From contig BFEA01000151.1 in NCBI GenBank assembly GCA_003427395.1, forward strand, positions 472,564-492,670: a stretch of 20,107 nt of DNA. The letters run 5' to 3'. The DNA is from Chara braunii (lineage: Eukaryota; Streptophyta; Charophyceae; Charales; Characeae). Position 1 is the stretch's first letter, and every line of letters starts with the position of its first letter. Shown here in pieces: positions 8,348 to 17,194 of the stretch. The position numbers and the translations under genes were made by a program. Below the pieces are notes generated by a model. The model ran no database searches and was not told where the DNA came from. It worked only from the letters and a program-made list of their open reading frames with translations.

Positions 8348-9249
8348 ATAGGTCGCCCAGATAGGGGGCCACTGCGGCGACGCGAGGTTATATTCAGGGA
8401 GGAGAATGCATTACATGCACAGGCCAAGGACTGGCAGAGGGAGACCGAGAACGGAGAATCTGTTGACTACGGGATCAGAGTAGCTCAACTGCTCAACCGC
8501 GTCACGGACCTCCTCGCTACTTGTATCGCGCAGCAGGAGGACATCCACTCTCTCGACCACACCAACAAGGCGTTACAACAGTCGATGGACCAGATGCTCA
8601 AGCGCATACAACAGCTGGAGCAGCAGGACGCTACTGCCAGCGCCGACCCTCTGACCTCACCGATCGCGTCACTGTCTTGGAGATAGACGTTGGAACACTT
8701 AAGACTGGGGCACAGCAGCTGCAACAGCAGGTTTCCGCAGCGGCCGGCCCTAGCGCAACGACATGCGAAACTATTGCCAAGTTCGATGGGCTCCGGATCT
8801 TCTGTGACGCATCGAAGACCGACCCCATCCAATGGTGGCGCCAGTTTGAACTCAAGCTGGATATCCACCACGTCATCGACGCAAATCGGCATGCATATTT
8901 GTACTCCCGCTCAGGAGGCGCGTGTCAGGCATGGTTGGACAACATGCTGTCCGCACATGCATGTACAGTCACCGAGTTACACAATTACATCACCTGGGCG
9001 GATCTCACGGCGGCATGGAAGAAGCGTTTCCAAGTAGAACCGCCCGAGCACCAGGCGATGGACAAGCTGCTGACATTTTCGCAGAACAGCATGCCAAGTG
9101 GAGANTGGATATCCGAGTTCCAACGACTGGCAAGCACGCCCAAGTTGCCGATGAATTTCGACGGCATCAAGCTTTACTTCATAAAGAGGTCGTGCCCAGC
9201 GTTGCGGAGTGCGTTAACTCAAGCTGGATATCCACCACGTCATCTCTGA
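8348..9249 (+). pseudogene. gag: Gag middle/capsid region of element 0, frameshifted and truncated
   Basis: Two overlapping frames make one Gag. The first is open from 8348 and gives an acidic/Gln-rich coiled coil (REENALHAQAKDWQ…, LLATCIAQQEDIHSLDHTNK…, LKRIQQLEQQ). A one-base slip near 8640-8650 moves the reading to a second frame (DLTDRVTVLEIDVGTLKTG… QLQQQ), followed by a retrotransposon capsid domain: IQWWRQFELKLDIHHV, QAWLDNML, TWADLTAAWKKRFQV, MDKLLTFSQ, WISEFQRLAS. One codon (9103-9105) contains an N at 9105 and reads Asp or Glu. After LRSALTQAG the frame enters a duplicated 29-bp segment and stops. No zinc knuckle or pol follows. It is unlike the Gag of A or B. Confidence 0.8.
9216..9244 (+). 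repeat. 29-bp exact direct repeat of 8849-8877
   Basis: The 29 bases here are identical to 8849-8877 in the same gag but fall in a different codon register (LTQAGYPPRHL rather than LKLDIHHVI). It lies at the edge where element 0 stops and LTR sequence of element B begins (9261). Confidence 0.9.
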
Positions 9250-9260
9250 AAAAGCAACTG

Positions 9261-9483
9261 GCTGCTGCTGGACCTCCGTTTGGTTGGGCCTCCCAACTGC
9301 TTGTGTATGAGGCTGCGATTCTCGCCCAGGGACAACATTTTTGGAAAAGCCCAGAAGGCCGTGGAAATGTCTTGCTGCTCGGCCTCTGTTTCCCTCAACC
9401 AACTGGCGCGTCGAAATTGCCTGGACCCTAAGTACGAAATTGACAGTTGAGGGTCTCTCGTGATTTTGTTAGGCCCGCCTTCA
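9261..9483 (-). repeat. 3' LTR remnant of element B
   Basis: It aligns without gaps to 17900-18122 (223 bp each). On the minus strand it follows the pol tail. A purine stretch AAGGGGCAC then TGTTGCAAATG lies at 9497-9516, so the true LTR start could be 9507 rather than 9483. The far part of the LTR (the counterpart of 17195-17899) is missing; it is replaced by element 0 gag. Confidence 0.75.
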
Positions 9484-9509
9484 CTTAGGGCGGGCACATT
9501 TGCAACAGT

Positions 9510-10184
9510 GCCCCTTAAGCGTGCCGAGGACATAGAATCCTCGCATTCCCTCCTCCATTTCTTCTATAGTCCTCTGAGAAGTCTTCTAATCTGCAGGCAT
9601 CTTCCCCTGAAGTTCTCTTTCATAGCCTACGATAACTTGAGGTGTTGTTCTCATGAGTTATTCTCAGGTGAACCACCGATCTTCCTTGGGATCCAGATGA
9701 TGCCTAAATGTTACTCGGTATTGCATTATCGGCTTAGGAAGTCGGCCTCTGCGTGGCGGTTTAGGCACCAGCATCACTCAATGCTCCACAATTTCGTCGA
9801 TGCCAACTTCACCATCCATGGTTGGGGGCGACATTGACCGTCTGGAAGGGAACTGTGCTGTTTTTGCGAAAGGTGCCAGCTTTGAAGCGTGAAAAACAGG
9901 GTGTGTACGTAGATGTGGTGGGACGTGAATCACATGAGAAGGTCCGTCTATCTGATCCCCCACTATGTCTAGGACCTCCCAGGGACCGAGGTACTGTGGC
10001 ATTCTTTTTCTAGATATTCCCAGTTCCTGTCCCAGTTCAGATGATTTTACCTAGACCATGTCCCCTACCTGGAAGTTAGAAGGCTGCCTGTGTTTGTTCT
10101 AAGATGCAATCATAGCATCTTGAGATTTCCTCATATGCTCGACGGCCTGCTGCAACATTTGTTCGTACTTGACAGCAAATTCTA
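9510..10184 (-). pseudogene. pol: Pol of element B: integrase C-terminus and chromodomain-like tail
   Basis: The minus-strand reading gives an integrase C-terminal region (EFAVKYEQMLQQAVEHMRKS…, FQVGDMV, LGPWEVLDIVGDQIDGPS…, VHPVFHASKL-type motif read as THPVFHASKL). A chromodomain-like segment follows (IDEIVEH…, PKPIMQYRVTFRHHLDPKED, RWF…). In chromoviruses this tail directs integration to modified chromatin. Stops interrupt it at 10099-10101, 10051-10053, 9778-9780, 9664-9666 and 9658-9660. The first three sit where related proteins are expected to have Gln, Trp and Arg, consistent with C-to-T or G-to-A changes. A frameshift near 10183 separates it from the core. The aromatic cage of a true chromodomain is not convincingly preserved. 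Confidence 0.72.
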
Positions 10185-11136
10185 TGCTGTCTGGTGCTGC
10201 AGTGGTCTACGCTCAGGTAGTAGGAAATCAAGCGCGGAACGAGGCTTCCAACCAAGATGTAGTTGGTTGGGAGTCATGCCAGTAGCGCTATGTACAACGT
10301 TGTTGTATAGGCTGGTGACGAGAGGTAGTTTCTCATCCCAGTCATCTTGTCTTGGCTTAATGTAGTGCCTAAGCAGGTGCTACACTACCCTGTTCATTTG
10401 TTCCGCCTGTCCATTTGACTCAGGTTGATTCCCTGATGTCATTTGCAGTCTGGTTCTCATCTGTTGGGCGGTGTTTTGCCACTGTTCGCTTGGTAAAGTG
10501 AACATCCCTATCACTGATTATGGACTTAGGTAAACCAAAGTCCCGTACCCAGCTATCCATAAATAATCTGATGACGTAGTCAGTCTTGGCAGTTTCAGGC
10601 ATAGCCATTAGTCTTGCATACTTAGAGAAGCGGTCTACTATAACAAAGATGTACCTTTTTCCACACCTGCTGGTCACAAGAGTATCCATGAAGCCCATGG
10701 ACACACTCTGACCAGGACCTTCAAGAATCGACAAGGGCTTAATGAGCCCAAGCGGAGCCTAAGTCCTAGGTTTGTCCCATTGACAAACTTAGCAGGTTTC
10801 TACTTACCTTTTGGCATCTTGCATCATAGAAGGCCACCAGAATCTCTGCACAAGGTTAGCTGAAGTCTTCTTATAGCCGAAATGGCCAGTTGCATCATGA
10901 CATTCTCCTAAAAACACACTACGCAAAGACTCACTATTCAGAACATACAGTCTTTTATTCCCTGCCTTCACAAGAAACAGTAAGCCTTCTATCATTGTAA
11001 ATTCATCGGAGGTTACCTTATCCTTCGCTTGAAATCTACGATTGATCTCAGACATAACTGGATCTTGCTGATAGGCTTCCACCAAGGATCGAGTTACATC
11101 GTCAAATATACCAAACTCAGTCACTAGTGTGCCCAA
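10185..11136 (-). pseudogene. pol: Pol of element B: integrase zinc and catalytic core
   Basis: The minus strand shows the zinc-binding HDATGH start and a Cys-stop-Val-Cys remnant of the HHCC finger. The catalytic core follows: Asp in FMDTLVT, Asp in IISDRD and, after a one-base frameshift near 10492, Glu in NGQAEQMNRV. Counting across the shift gives exactly 35 residues between the second Asp and the Glu, the D,D(35)E signature of Ty3/retroviral integrases. Further conserved text is WVRDFGLPK and HSATGMTPNQLHLGWKPRS. Stops lie at 10804-10806, 10789-10791, 10759-10761 and 10380-10382. It would insert the cDNA into chromosomes; this copy cannot be made. Confidence 0.85.
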
Positions 11137-11646
11137 CTAATCTGCCCTTCGCGATAGTGCATCAACCACTTTGTTATACTCTCCCTTGATTGGATCAAGT
11201 TGATAGTCATACATGTCTATCACTTGAATCCACCGCTTAAGTGTGTTAGAGAGTACAAGTTGTGTCTTGATCGAGCGCAAGGTCCCATGGTCAGATCTCA
11301 AGTAGAAGAATTTGCCTAGGAGGTAGTGTCTCCAATGGACCAACGCTCTATAGAGGGCATAGAGCTCATGCTCATACGTGGACTGCTAGCTTTTGAGACG
11401 ACATCTTCTTACTCATATGCTCGATGGGTCTCAACTTTGGCCCCTCCTTTTCGCAAGGACCGCGCCTATGCCATAATGCCTGGCGTCTGTGGTCATAACA
11501 AATGGCTTATCAGGATCCGAAAGTTTGAGGACCTCGTAGTGTGTCAGAGCATACTTCAATTTCTTGAAACTTGCCTCACACTCTTCAGTCCACTCCCAAG
11601 GGGTGTCAAGTCGAGTTAGATCTGTTAATGGGGAAGCTATAGTACT
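11137..11646 (-). pseudogene. pol: Pol of element B: RNase H
   Basis: The minus strand reads WEWTEECEASFKKLKYALTH, then the catalytic TTDA…HYGIGAVLAK. After two small frameshifts (near 11440 and 11380) it gives EHELYALYRALVHWRHYLLG, RSDHGTLRSIKTQ and DALSRRAD. The catalytic Asp, Glu and Asp residues are recognisable across the shifts. A TAG at 11137-11139 separates it from integrase in the same frame. Confidence 0.8.
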
Positions 11647-12055
11647 TCAGTTCTTAACAAACGGACGATAGTAGCACATTATCCCCAAAAACGATCGGAC
11701 CTCAGTAATAGTCTGAGGCCTGGGCCAGTCCCGTATGCTGGCCACTTTGGCATCGTTCGGCCTCAACCCATCCGCTGAGATTTCATGACCCAAGTACAAG
11801 ATCTTGGTGCGACCGAACTCGCATTTCTCCAAGTTTACCTTGTACTGGTGTTGTCTTAGGAGACCTAGCACTATTTTCAAGTGCTCATCGTGCTCCTCTA
11901 CAATCCTACTAAAGATAAGGATATCGTCGAGGTACACGACGATAAACTTGTTCAAGTAATCATGAAATATCCTATTCATGGCGTTGGAATGTCCCAGGTG
12001 CATTGCATAGGCGAAAGGGCATCACCACAAACTCGTACAAACTGTACCTGGTCTA
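11647..12055 (-). pseudogene. pol: Pol of element B: reverse transcriptase, C-terminal half
   Basis: Continues RT after a TAG at 12053-12055 and a frameshift at about 11980 (between TFQR and MNRIF). It contains FIVVYLDDILIFS with intact YLDD, then ILYLGHEISADGLRP and VRSFLGIMCYYRPFVKN. The conserved [12 protein letters not shown] stretch is altered to MPFRLCNAPGTF. TGA at 11647-11649 follows VKN, where related elements have an aromatic residue. Confidence 0.87.
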
Positions 12056-13249
12056 AAAGACGGTTTTGTGCTGATCCTCAGGTCTAATGGCAATTTGATG
12101 GTATCCGAACTTCATATCTATCTTTGTGAAGTACCGACATCCTTGCACTTTATCCAATAGGTCGTCGATGCGGGGTAGGGACTTTGTGTTCTTAACAGTA
12201 ATGGCATTGAGGCCCCTATAGTCAATGCACATCCTTAAGGTACCTCCTTTCTTAGGAACAAATAGGACTGGTGCACCGTAAGGGGGGGTACTAGGCCGAA
12301 TCCATCCCTTCTCTGTGAGTTCTTTGAGCTGGCGGCGGAGCTCGTCCAATTTCGTGGGAGACATCCTGTAGATGCGTCCTCTAGGTACCTTACTACCGGG
12401 GACAACCTCTATTGCATGGACCACCTCCCTTTCAACCACTCCAGTGGGCTCCTCGAAAACGTCGAAATACTGAGCGACGACTGATTCTGTCTCTGGGGGT
12501 GTTTTTACGGCCTCCCCTTTTTCAGAGACAAAGACTAGATACATGCCCTCCTCACGATTCTGCTTATAGTAGTTATAGAAAGAGGAGGCACACATACAGC
12601 CATAGTTTTCCAATAGACTGCTAGCTTTGAACTTTTGCAATCTAACGGTTCTACCGTTTGGCAGCTTGTGTATCAACACCTTCATATCCCAGTCGAACTG
12701 AGGTTGAGCAACCTCAAGGTAGTACATGCCTAGCAACATATCAAAGAGCACTTCGTCGCTGACGAGGACTAAGATTTTGTGTCTCACTTCCCCTCCTCCA
12801 TAAGAGAAGGAACAGACTACGTCCTTGACATAGTCTTTAACTACTATCTGGTGCTTGTTGGCTAGCGTAGAAGCTACAGTTCTGCTAAGCCGCTGCACTT
12901 GGTCCCCTAAGCGCAGTCTATCCGCACAAGCACGACTGATGAAATTTCGTGAAGAGCCTATGTCTGCGAAGGCACCCACTTTGCGGCCACCTACATTGAC
13001 CTCTACCACAAAATGTTCACCCTTAGGACCTCTACTAATCATTGCCCAAGAGTCTTTGGGGTCCTTCCCTGACCACTCAGTGTGTAACTCTTCTAGGGAC
13101 TCAGACACATCTCTCGAACAGAGTGTCGCTGGGTCTGAATGTGTCTGTGGGGCGATGTGTGGGTCTCTAGTCTTGGCCATCGCCTGAAGTGGGGAAGGCA
13201 ACGTTACCACTTCAGCGCGAGTAAGAGCGGCTAACACTCCTACTAGCAC
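12053..13249 (-). pseudogene. pol: Pol of element B: protease and N-terminal reverse transcriptase
   Basis: This is the longest open frame of element B: 398 residues from a GTG at 13249, first ATG at 13180-13178. The protease occupies about residues 75-200. Its active site reads FADIGSSRNFIS (Asp96-Ile97-Gly98) instead of Asp-Thr/Ser-Gly; the Ile codon is ATA, one transition from Thr ACA, so the protease is probably inactive. LLGMYYL stands where LGMDWL is usual. After a linker comes the pre-RT segment (HAIEVVPGSKVPRGRIYRM) and RT motifs [22 protein letters not shown] and KIDMKFGYHQI. The frame ends at TAG 12053-12055, in the middle of the RT fingers/palm, and RT continues beyond it. Confidence 0.88.
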
Positions 13250-13347
13250 AAGGTGTTTCCCTGCGAAGTGCTCGCAGAAGCACTACCAGGGTTCGAGGAT
13301 AAGCCCACTACCGTTGGAGCAGCTACCCTCGTCGTGACCTTCTTGCG

Positions 13348-15161
13348 TCAGCAAGTTCTTGACATGTGGCCATAATTGCCACAGTTCATGCATGTGCCCC
13401 TGGCAACTGGGTCCCTCCACACCTCGTAATCTAAACCAAGTTTTACCCATGCGGGTGTTCCTTGGTCGCCCTGACCCGTAGACACGCCTACCTTCTTCTT
13501 CCTGGTCTCTCTACCCTTTTCTTTGATAGGTGCCACGACTCCCCCATCCAAAGTCTCATTAGCCCCATCGTGCTCTGTCTCTTCCCCAAGGTCTGAAAAG
13601 TCATCAATTTCAGTTGTCAGACCATCATGGGTGACGAACATTAGTTAACCTTTCTTCTTCCAGTCCTGGGGAAGTCTCTTCTTCCTACCAACTCCCTGAC
13701 TCTGATGAGCGAACCCAAGCTTTGCCTCTATATCTAAGGCTTTCTTGCTAAAAGAGGCGAAGCTATGTTGGTCAACATAGGCCTCATCCACCAGCTTAGT
13801 TTGACATCTCAGGTATCTGTGAGGAGTACCTGCTGGTCGTAGCGCACACCAGGTACCACAAGCAGATGTTCTACGGTGTCTGTGAGTTCACGAACATTCT
13901 TGTACCTTTTGGCACAAAGATTGTTGATCGCGTCGGTGAAATTCTGAGCCCATTGAGGGTCATGCCACCTATTATATATAGTCCATACGAAGTCTTCCAA
14001 TGTCTGGGCCTCGGCCCAGGCATCGAAATTTTAACCGTAGCCATGTTGCTGCACTAACCCATTCAACCAACGCGTTGTCGATCCCTCTAAAATAGCAGCA
14101 ACTATGACTTTCTGCTCTGGCCTGGTGAGCCTGTGCCTCACATAGGTAGGCACAATCCTCACCCAGGTATCCAAGTCCTCATCCTTCTTCCTGTCACTAG
14201 AGAAGGGCTTACGACTCAACAAGGGTATCTTGGGCATCCACTTCATAGGCTGGATCTGCCCAAGTGATTGCTGCAGTGGTTGCATAGCCACTGAGCCAGG
14301 TTGCTGCACGCTCACCTGGGCCTATCTTGACGATGGGACTGTAGTTACCACTGTCGTGGATGGTACAGTAGAAGCTCTAAGGACCGGACCACTAACTGGT
14401 GGTTGTCAGCATGAGAGAGGTATGCCATACATAGGCGAGAAGGTTTGCCCTATCAGCGACGGCGTCACTGACGGACCTGCAACCGATGGGGGAACTACAG
14501 AGAACCGGGGCTGCCTTATGACTGGGCGAGGCCCCTGAAGTGCAGCCAAAGTTCGTTTATGGCCTGCCATTAGTTCAACCAACATTTCCTGCTGAACTAC
14601 CTGCGTTTCTGCCACACAGAATAGCGAGTTGCGCAGCGACCGATCAACAGGATTTAACGTAGCATCATCTAGTTCTTCTAGTCCTCTTAGCTTCTGCAAC
14701 CTAGTGCCTAATCTGACTTTTCTCAATCTAGCCCTTTCTCTTCTCTCTTCTACATCAATCAATTGCCGCTGCAACTCATCATGAAGAGCTTCCGCTTGGA
14801 GGATCTCATAATCCTCCGGAGTGAGTGGTTGCTGCTGGCTGACTTGCACGCCAATAGTCTGACTTATGGAGCCTTGAGTACTCTGACTGATTCCTAACGA
14901 AGAGGCCTGTGAAGAGGCATGTGACATGGTAGAGGAGGTAGCCATGGTCACACCTATGCTAGCTATGCTCCTAGCCCTGGCGCTGGCCTCAGCGTCCCTT
15001 GTCCTCCGCACTGCCGCCCTCTCCCTAGCTTCTCTCCGCAGCCTCCTTTCCTCTCCTGGACCTATCTTTAGGAAGGTCAAAGGTCGACTAAGAGCAATTT
15101 TGCGAGTAACCCTAAGATCTTTCACTGACTCCTCCTCCTCACTACTAACAACTTCACTCAT
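13348..15161 (-). pseudogene. gag: Gag of element B, broken by stops and a frameshift
   Basis: Start ATG 15161-15159 (MSEVVSSEEEESVKD…). An Arg/Ala-rich helical region and a coiled coil (EALHDELQRQLIDVEERRER) fill the first 170 residues. The same frame then passes TGA 14406-14408, TAG 14322-14324 and TAA 14031-14033. Between these lies a capsid domain: KDEDLDTWVRIVPTYVRHRL, GSTTRWLNGLV, FDAWAEAQTLEDFVWTIYNRWHD, VEHLLVVPGVRYD. A one-base shift near 13815 moves to a second frame (LVDEAYVDQHSFASFSKKAL…) with TAA 13645-13647. It ends with a CCHC zinc knuckle (CMNCGNYGHMSRTC) right before the stop at 13348-13350. Domain order matches the Gag of element A, with a different N-terminus. Confidence 0.85.
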
Positions 15162-15453
15162 GAGCTACAGTGGAGTGTGATCTAAACTAGAATCCACAAT
15201 GAATCCTACCTTAGCCTGACACCCAACCAAGTAAGAATAATCAATGAATCCAGGTTAGCTTGGAGAAAATAGTCAAGAGGTAACCAATAACTAGTGTCAG
15301 ATCCTACAGGCAACACTATTTCTATTTTTAGATTATTCTAAAAGGTAAAGTCTCTGAGGATCCCAAACAGCTCGGCGGTCGCTGGCTAGGGCGAGCGGCC
15401 GTACTTTTTTGTGGTTTCCTGCTGATAACCTACTTGTCCCAATGTATGGCATT

Positions 15454-15528
15454 CGCTTAGAAATCTAAGCGAAGAAGGACTTCGTACTTCGTACCTTCCT
15501 TTGCTCTAACCAACTGAGCTACCTAAAC
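15454..15528 (-). pseudogene. trnF: Mitochondrial-type tRNA-Phe-like pseudogene
   Basis: The minus strand begins GTTTAGGTAGCTCAG and shows a complete 7-base acceptor strand, D-arm (GCTC…GAGC) and 5' anticodon stem AAGGA, like plant mitochondrial tRNA-Phe. The 3' end TCTAAGC pairs with the acceptor strand, with two G-T wobbles, and the span is 75 nt. However, the anticodon loop is replaced by 17 bases holding a repeated GTACGAA, before TCCTT closes the stem. The T-arm is missing; instead a 10-bp inverted repeat (TTCGCTTAGA/TCTAAGCGAA) overlaps the 3' end. It is not functional as seen. Identity as trnF is from recalled family sequence and should be checked. Confidence 0.55.
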
Positions 15529-15611
15529 GAAGGATTTCGTGCAACAGAATGAATCAAAGAACTAAACACGTTTCCAATACCTACAGCGGCTCCAGCTAAT
15601 GCGATTGTTGC
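15528..15611 (-). pseudogene. atp9: Mitochondrial atp9 fragment (nuclear copy)
   Basis: 28 codons on the minus strand read [18 protein letters not shown] then [10 protein letters not shown], the conserved core of mitochondrial ATP synthase subunit c, not the plastid atpH version. The start (about the first 18 residues) and the C-terminal half are missing. Its 3' end runs without a gap into the tRNA-like sequence, sharing the bases GTT. No frameshift or stop occurs in the fragment. It does not start with ATG and cannot make a working subunit. Confidence 0.88.
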
Positions 15612-15752
15612 GGAGTAAATCAACCAAGGGTAGCGTTGCCGAAATGCGCGTGGAAAAGCACTTGGTCAAACCGAGCAACAGGAGGCTCGCACCTCCGAGG
15701 CCGGCTCGGGAGATAAAAGTCGGAACGAATGAGGATAACGAACTCGATTATG

Positions 15753-15870
15753 CAACATGGTTATCTCAAGCGCCTTAGTATACTCTACTTGTTCACCTGT
15801 GTCGGTTTGGGGTACGGTTCAATCTACAATTGATTCTAGAAGTTTTTTCCCGGAAATTGAGGCCCTGTCC
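15753..15870 (-). rRNA. rrnL: Fragment of mitochondrial large-subunit rRNA (nuclear copy)
   Basis: The minus strand contains the highly conserved stretches CGTACCCCAAACCGACACAG and AAGTAGAGTATACTAAGGCG followed by CTTGAGATAACCATG, matching bacterial-type 23S/26S rRNA around E. coli positions about 1650-1700. The A/T-rich variants and the upstream GGAAAAAACTTCTAGAATC stretch fit a plant mitochondrial rather than plastid copy. Homology stops sharply near 15753, where the rRNA would continue with a different sequence. About 115 bp of a gene of about 3 kb. Confidence 0.85.
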
Positions 15871-17179
15871 AATCATCCAATTTTGTTTTGTTCAGTAGCG
15901 CTAGCTTAATTCAAATTTCGTCATTGCATGCAGCATAGGATAAACTAGACTATGTGCAGTTGTCTGTTAGTTGTCAGTCAAGTCTGTAACAACAAAATAA
16001 TCCAAAATAAAAACAATCTACCTGTTGAGATGCATGCTAGATGGCAGTTTGTCTAATTAGTGCCACAAAGAACAGTTACCGGAATCCCCCTTCTCCTTGT
16101 ATCCTTTTTGAGTTGTCACTTTGTCTCAACGCCCTAAGCATCTGGTTGAGCAACGTGTCTGAAGGTGTGCAATCCGGCCCACCCCTGTGCCCCAAGTCTA
16201 TGGCGAACCTGCCAGCCCCTGCAATTTATTTACCCTCGCATGCAATGAGCCTTACACCCGGCTTGATCTAGCTGATCAAGATGCAGTTTAAACCACCAGT
16301 ACACGGCCCCAGCCTTGCAGTCCAAAACTTGTCGCCACAAGAAAACGAGGCCGAAACGTCAAATGTTGCGCCTGCCGTTGATAAATTAGATCGGCGGTCG
16401 TGGTTTCGTTTCGCGCCTCCGGAATTTGAGGTGTTAGGCCCGCGGCCCAGATGCCAATTTACTGGTGCTTTAAGGACAACCCCCAAAGTCCTCAGGAATT
16501 ATTTAACGTCGTAGACAGGACGACGATCACAGCCACAGTCAACACCGAGTCCCTGCTAGAAATACTTAAAAACGGTCTGGTAAGCGTCTGTTCAAAGGGT
16601 TGGCATGCCCTGCATGACCTCTATTGCGCAGCAGCAGAAGCAAGGACTTGCGGCAAAGCATGCGTGTACTAGTCCCAACCGGTTGGCATGGTGACCGTGA
16701 CCCAAGTGCTTCGTCCAAGGCCCTTCAGAGGCTTCGCCCGTCCCCCACCAGCTTGCTACCCAGGAAGAATGTCGACTCTCAAGGTTGAGCGCTCGCCACA
16801 CCTCACATTGATAGGACTATCAAGACATAACTCACTTCCTCACGGTAAGAAGCAATGAAGAGGGTAGATAAGGAAGAGAGCAACGTACCTCATAATGCTG
16901 CCCCCAACCACAGATTTATCACCGGCAACCTGATGTGCATTTATGATGACCAGTCTTTGCCTCGGCAGAGTCGGCGCAACCAACAACAGAATGCAGTTCC
17001 ACCTCGGCTTAAATGCCACATCAGCGAGCTCTCATCATCCAGCGTACACCCCTAATGTCACCACATAGCTTCCTGGCGTGCCCACACGACCCTAGGCCGC
17101 CAATCGATCAACGCCCAAGCCTTATCACTGCCCCACACCTCATGCAAAGCACCAAACCAATGAAGTGCAGTTCGAACCA

Positions 17180-17191
17180 GCTCCGATACCA
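17180..17191 (-). other. Primer-binding site of element B
   Basis: GCTCCGATACCA on the plus strand, so TGGTATCGGAGC on minus, with the spacer ATT to the LTR end exactly as in element A. The complementarity may extend further: the next bases include a TTCGAACC stretch resembling a tRNA T-arm. Confidence 0.85.
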
Positions 17192-17194
17192 AAT

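Larger units (their letters stand above)
15162..17179 (-). other. Long leader of element B with a mitochondrial insert; remainder unassigned
   Basis: This is the stretch between the primer site and gag. It is twice the length of the leader of element A. The part at about 15370-15870 is mitochondrial in origin (see separate entries). 15870-17179 is not recognised. Short open frames exist, for example 16281-16514 and 16451-16672 (…DNPQSPQELFNVVDRTTITA…) on plus and 16268-16486 on minus, but none shows a family motif. A small hairpin (CTTGATC/GATCAAG) lies at about 16262-16281. Whether this interval belonged to the element or is inserted host DNA cannot be decided from the sequence alone. Confidence 0.5.

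Noticed and set aside
8485-8892. Minus-strand 135-residue frame in gag of element 0
   Set aside because: It is the antisense of the coiled-coil and capsid coding sequence on plus.
10560-10590. Second hammerhead at CTGATGA (about 10568)
   Set aside because: No stem II or GAAA box follows, and it lies in integrase coding sequence. The CTGATGAGCGAAC near 13704 also lacks a stem II.
15528-15611. Plastid atpH origin of the ATP synthase fragment
   Set aside because: The residues [19 protein letters not shown] are those of mitochondrial atp9, not plastid atpH.
16041-16801. Host gene exons from short frames on either strand
   Set aside because: No domain, splice pattern or codon signal supports them; kept only as an unassigned interval.
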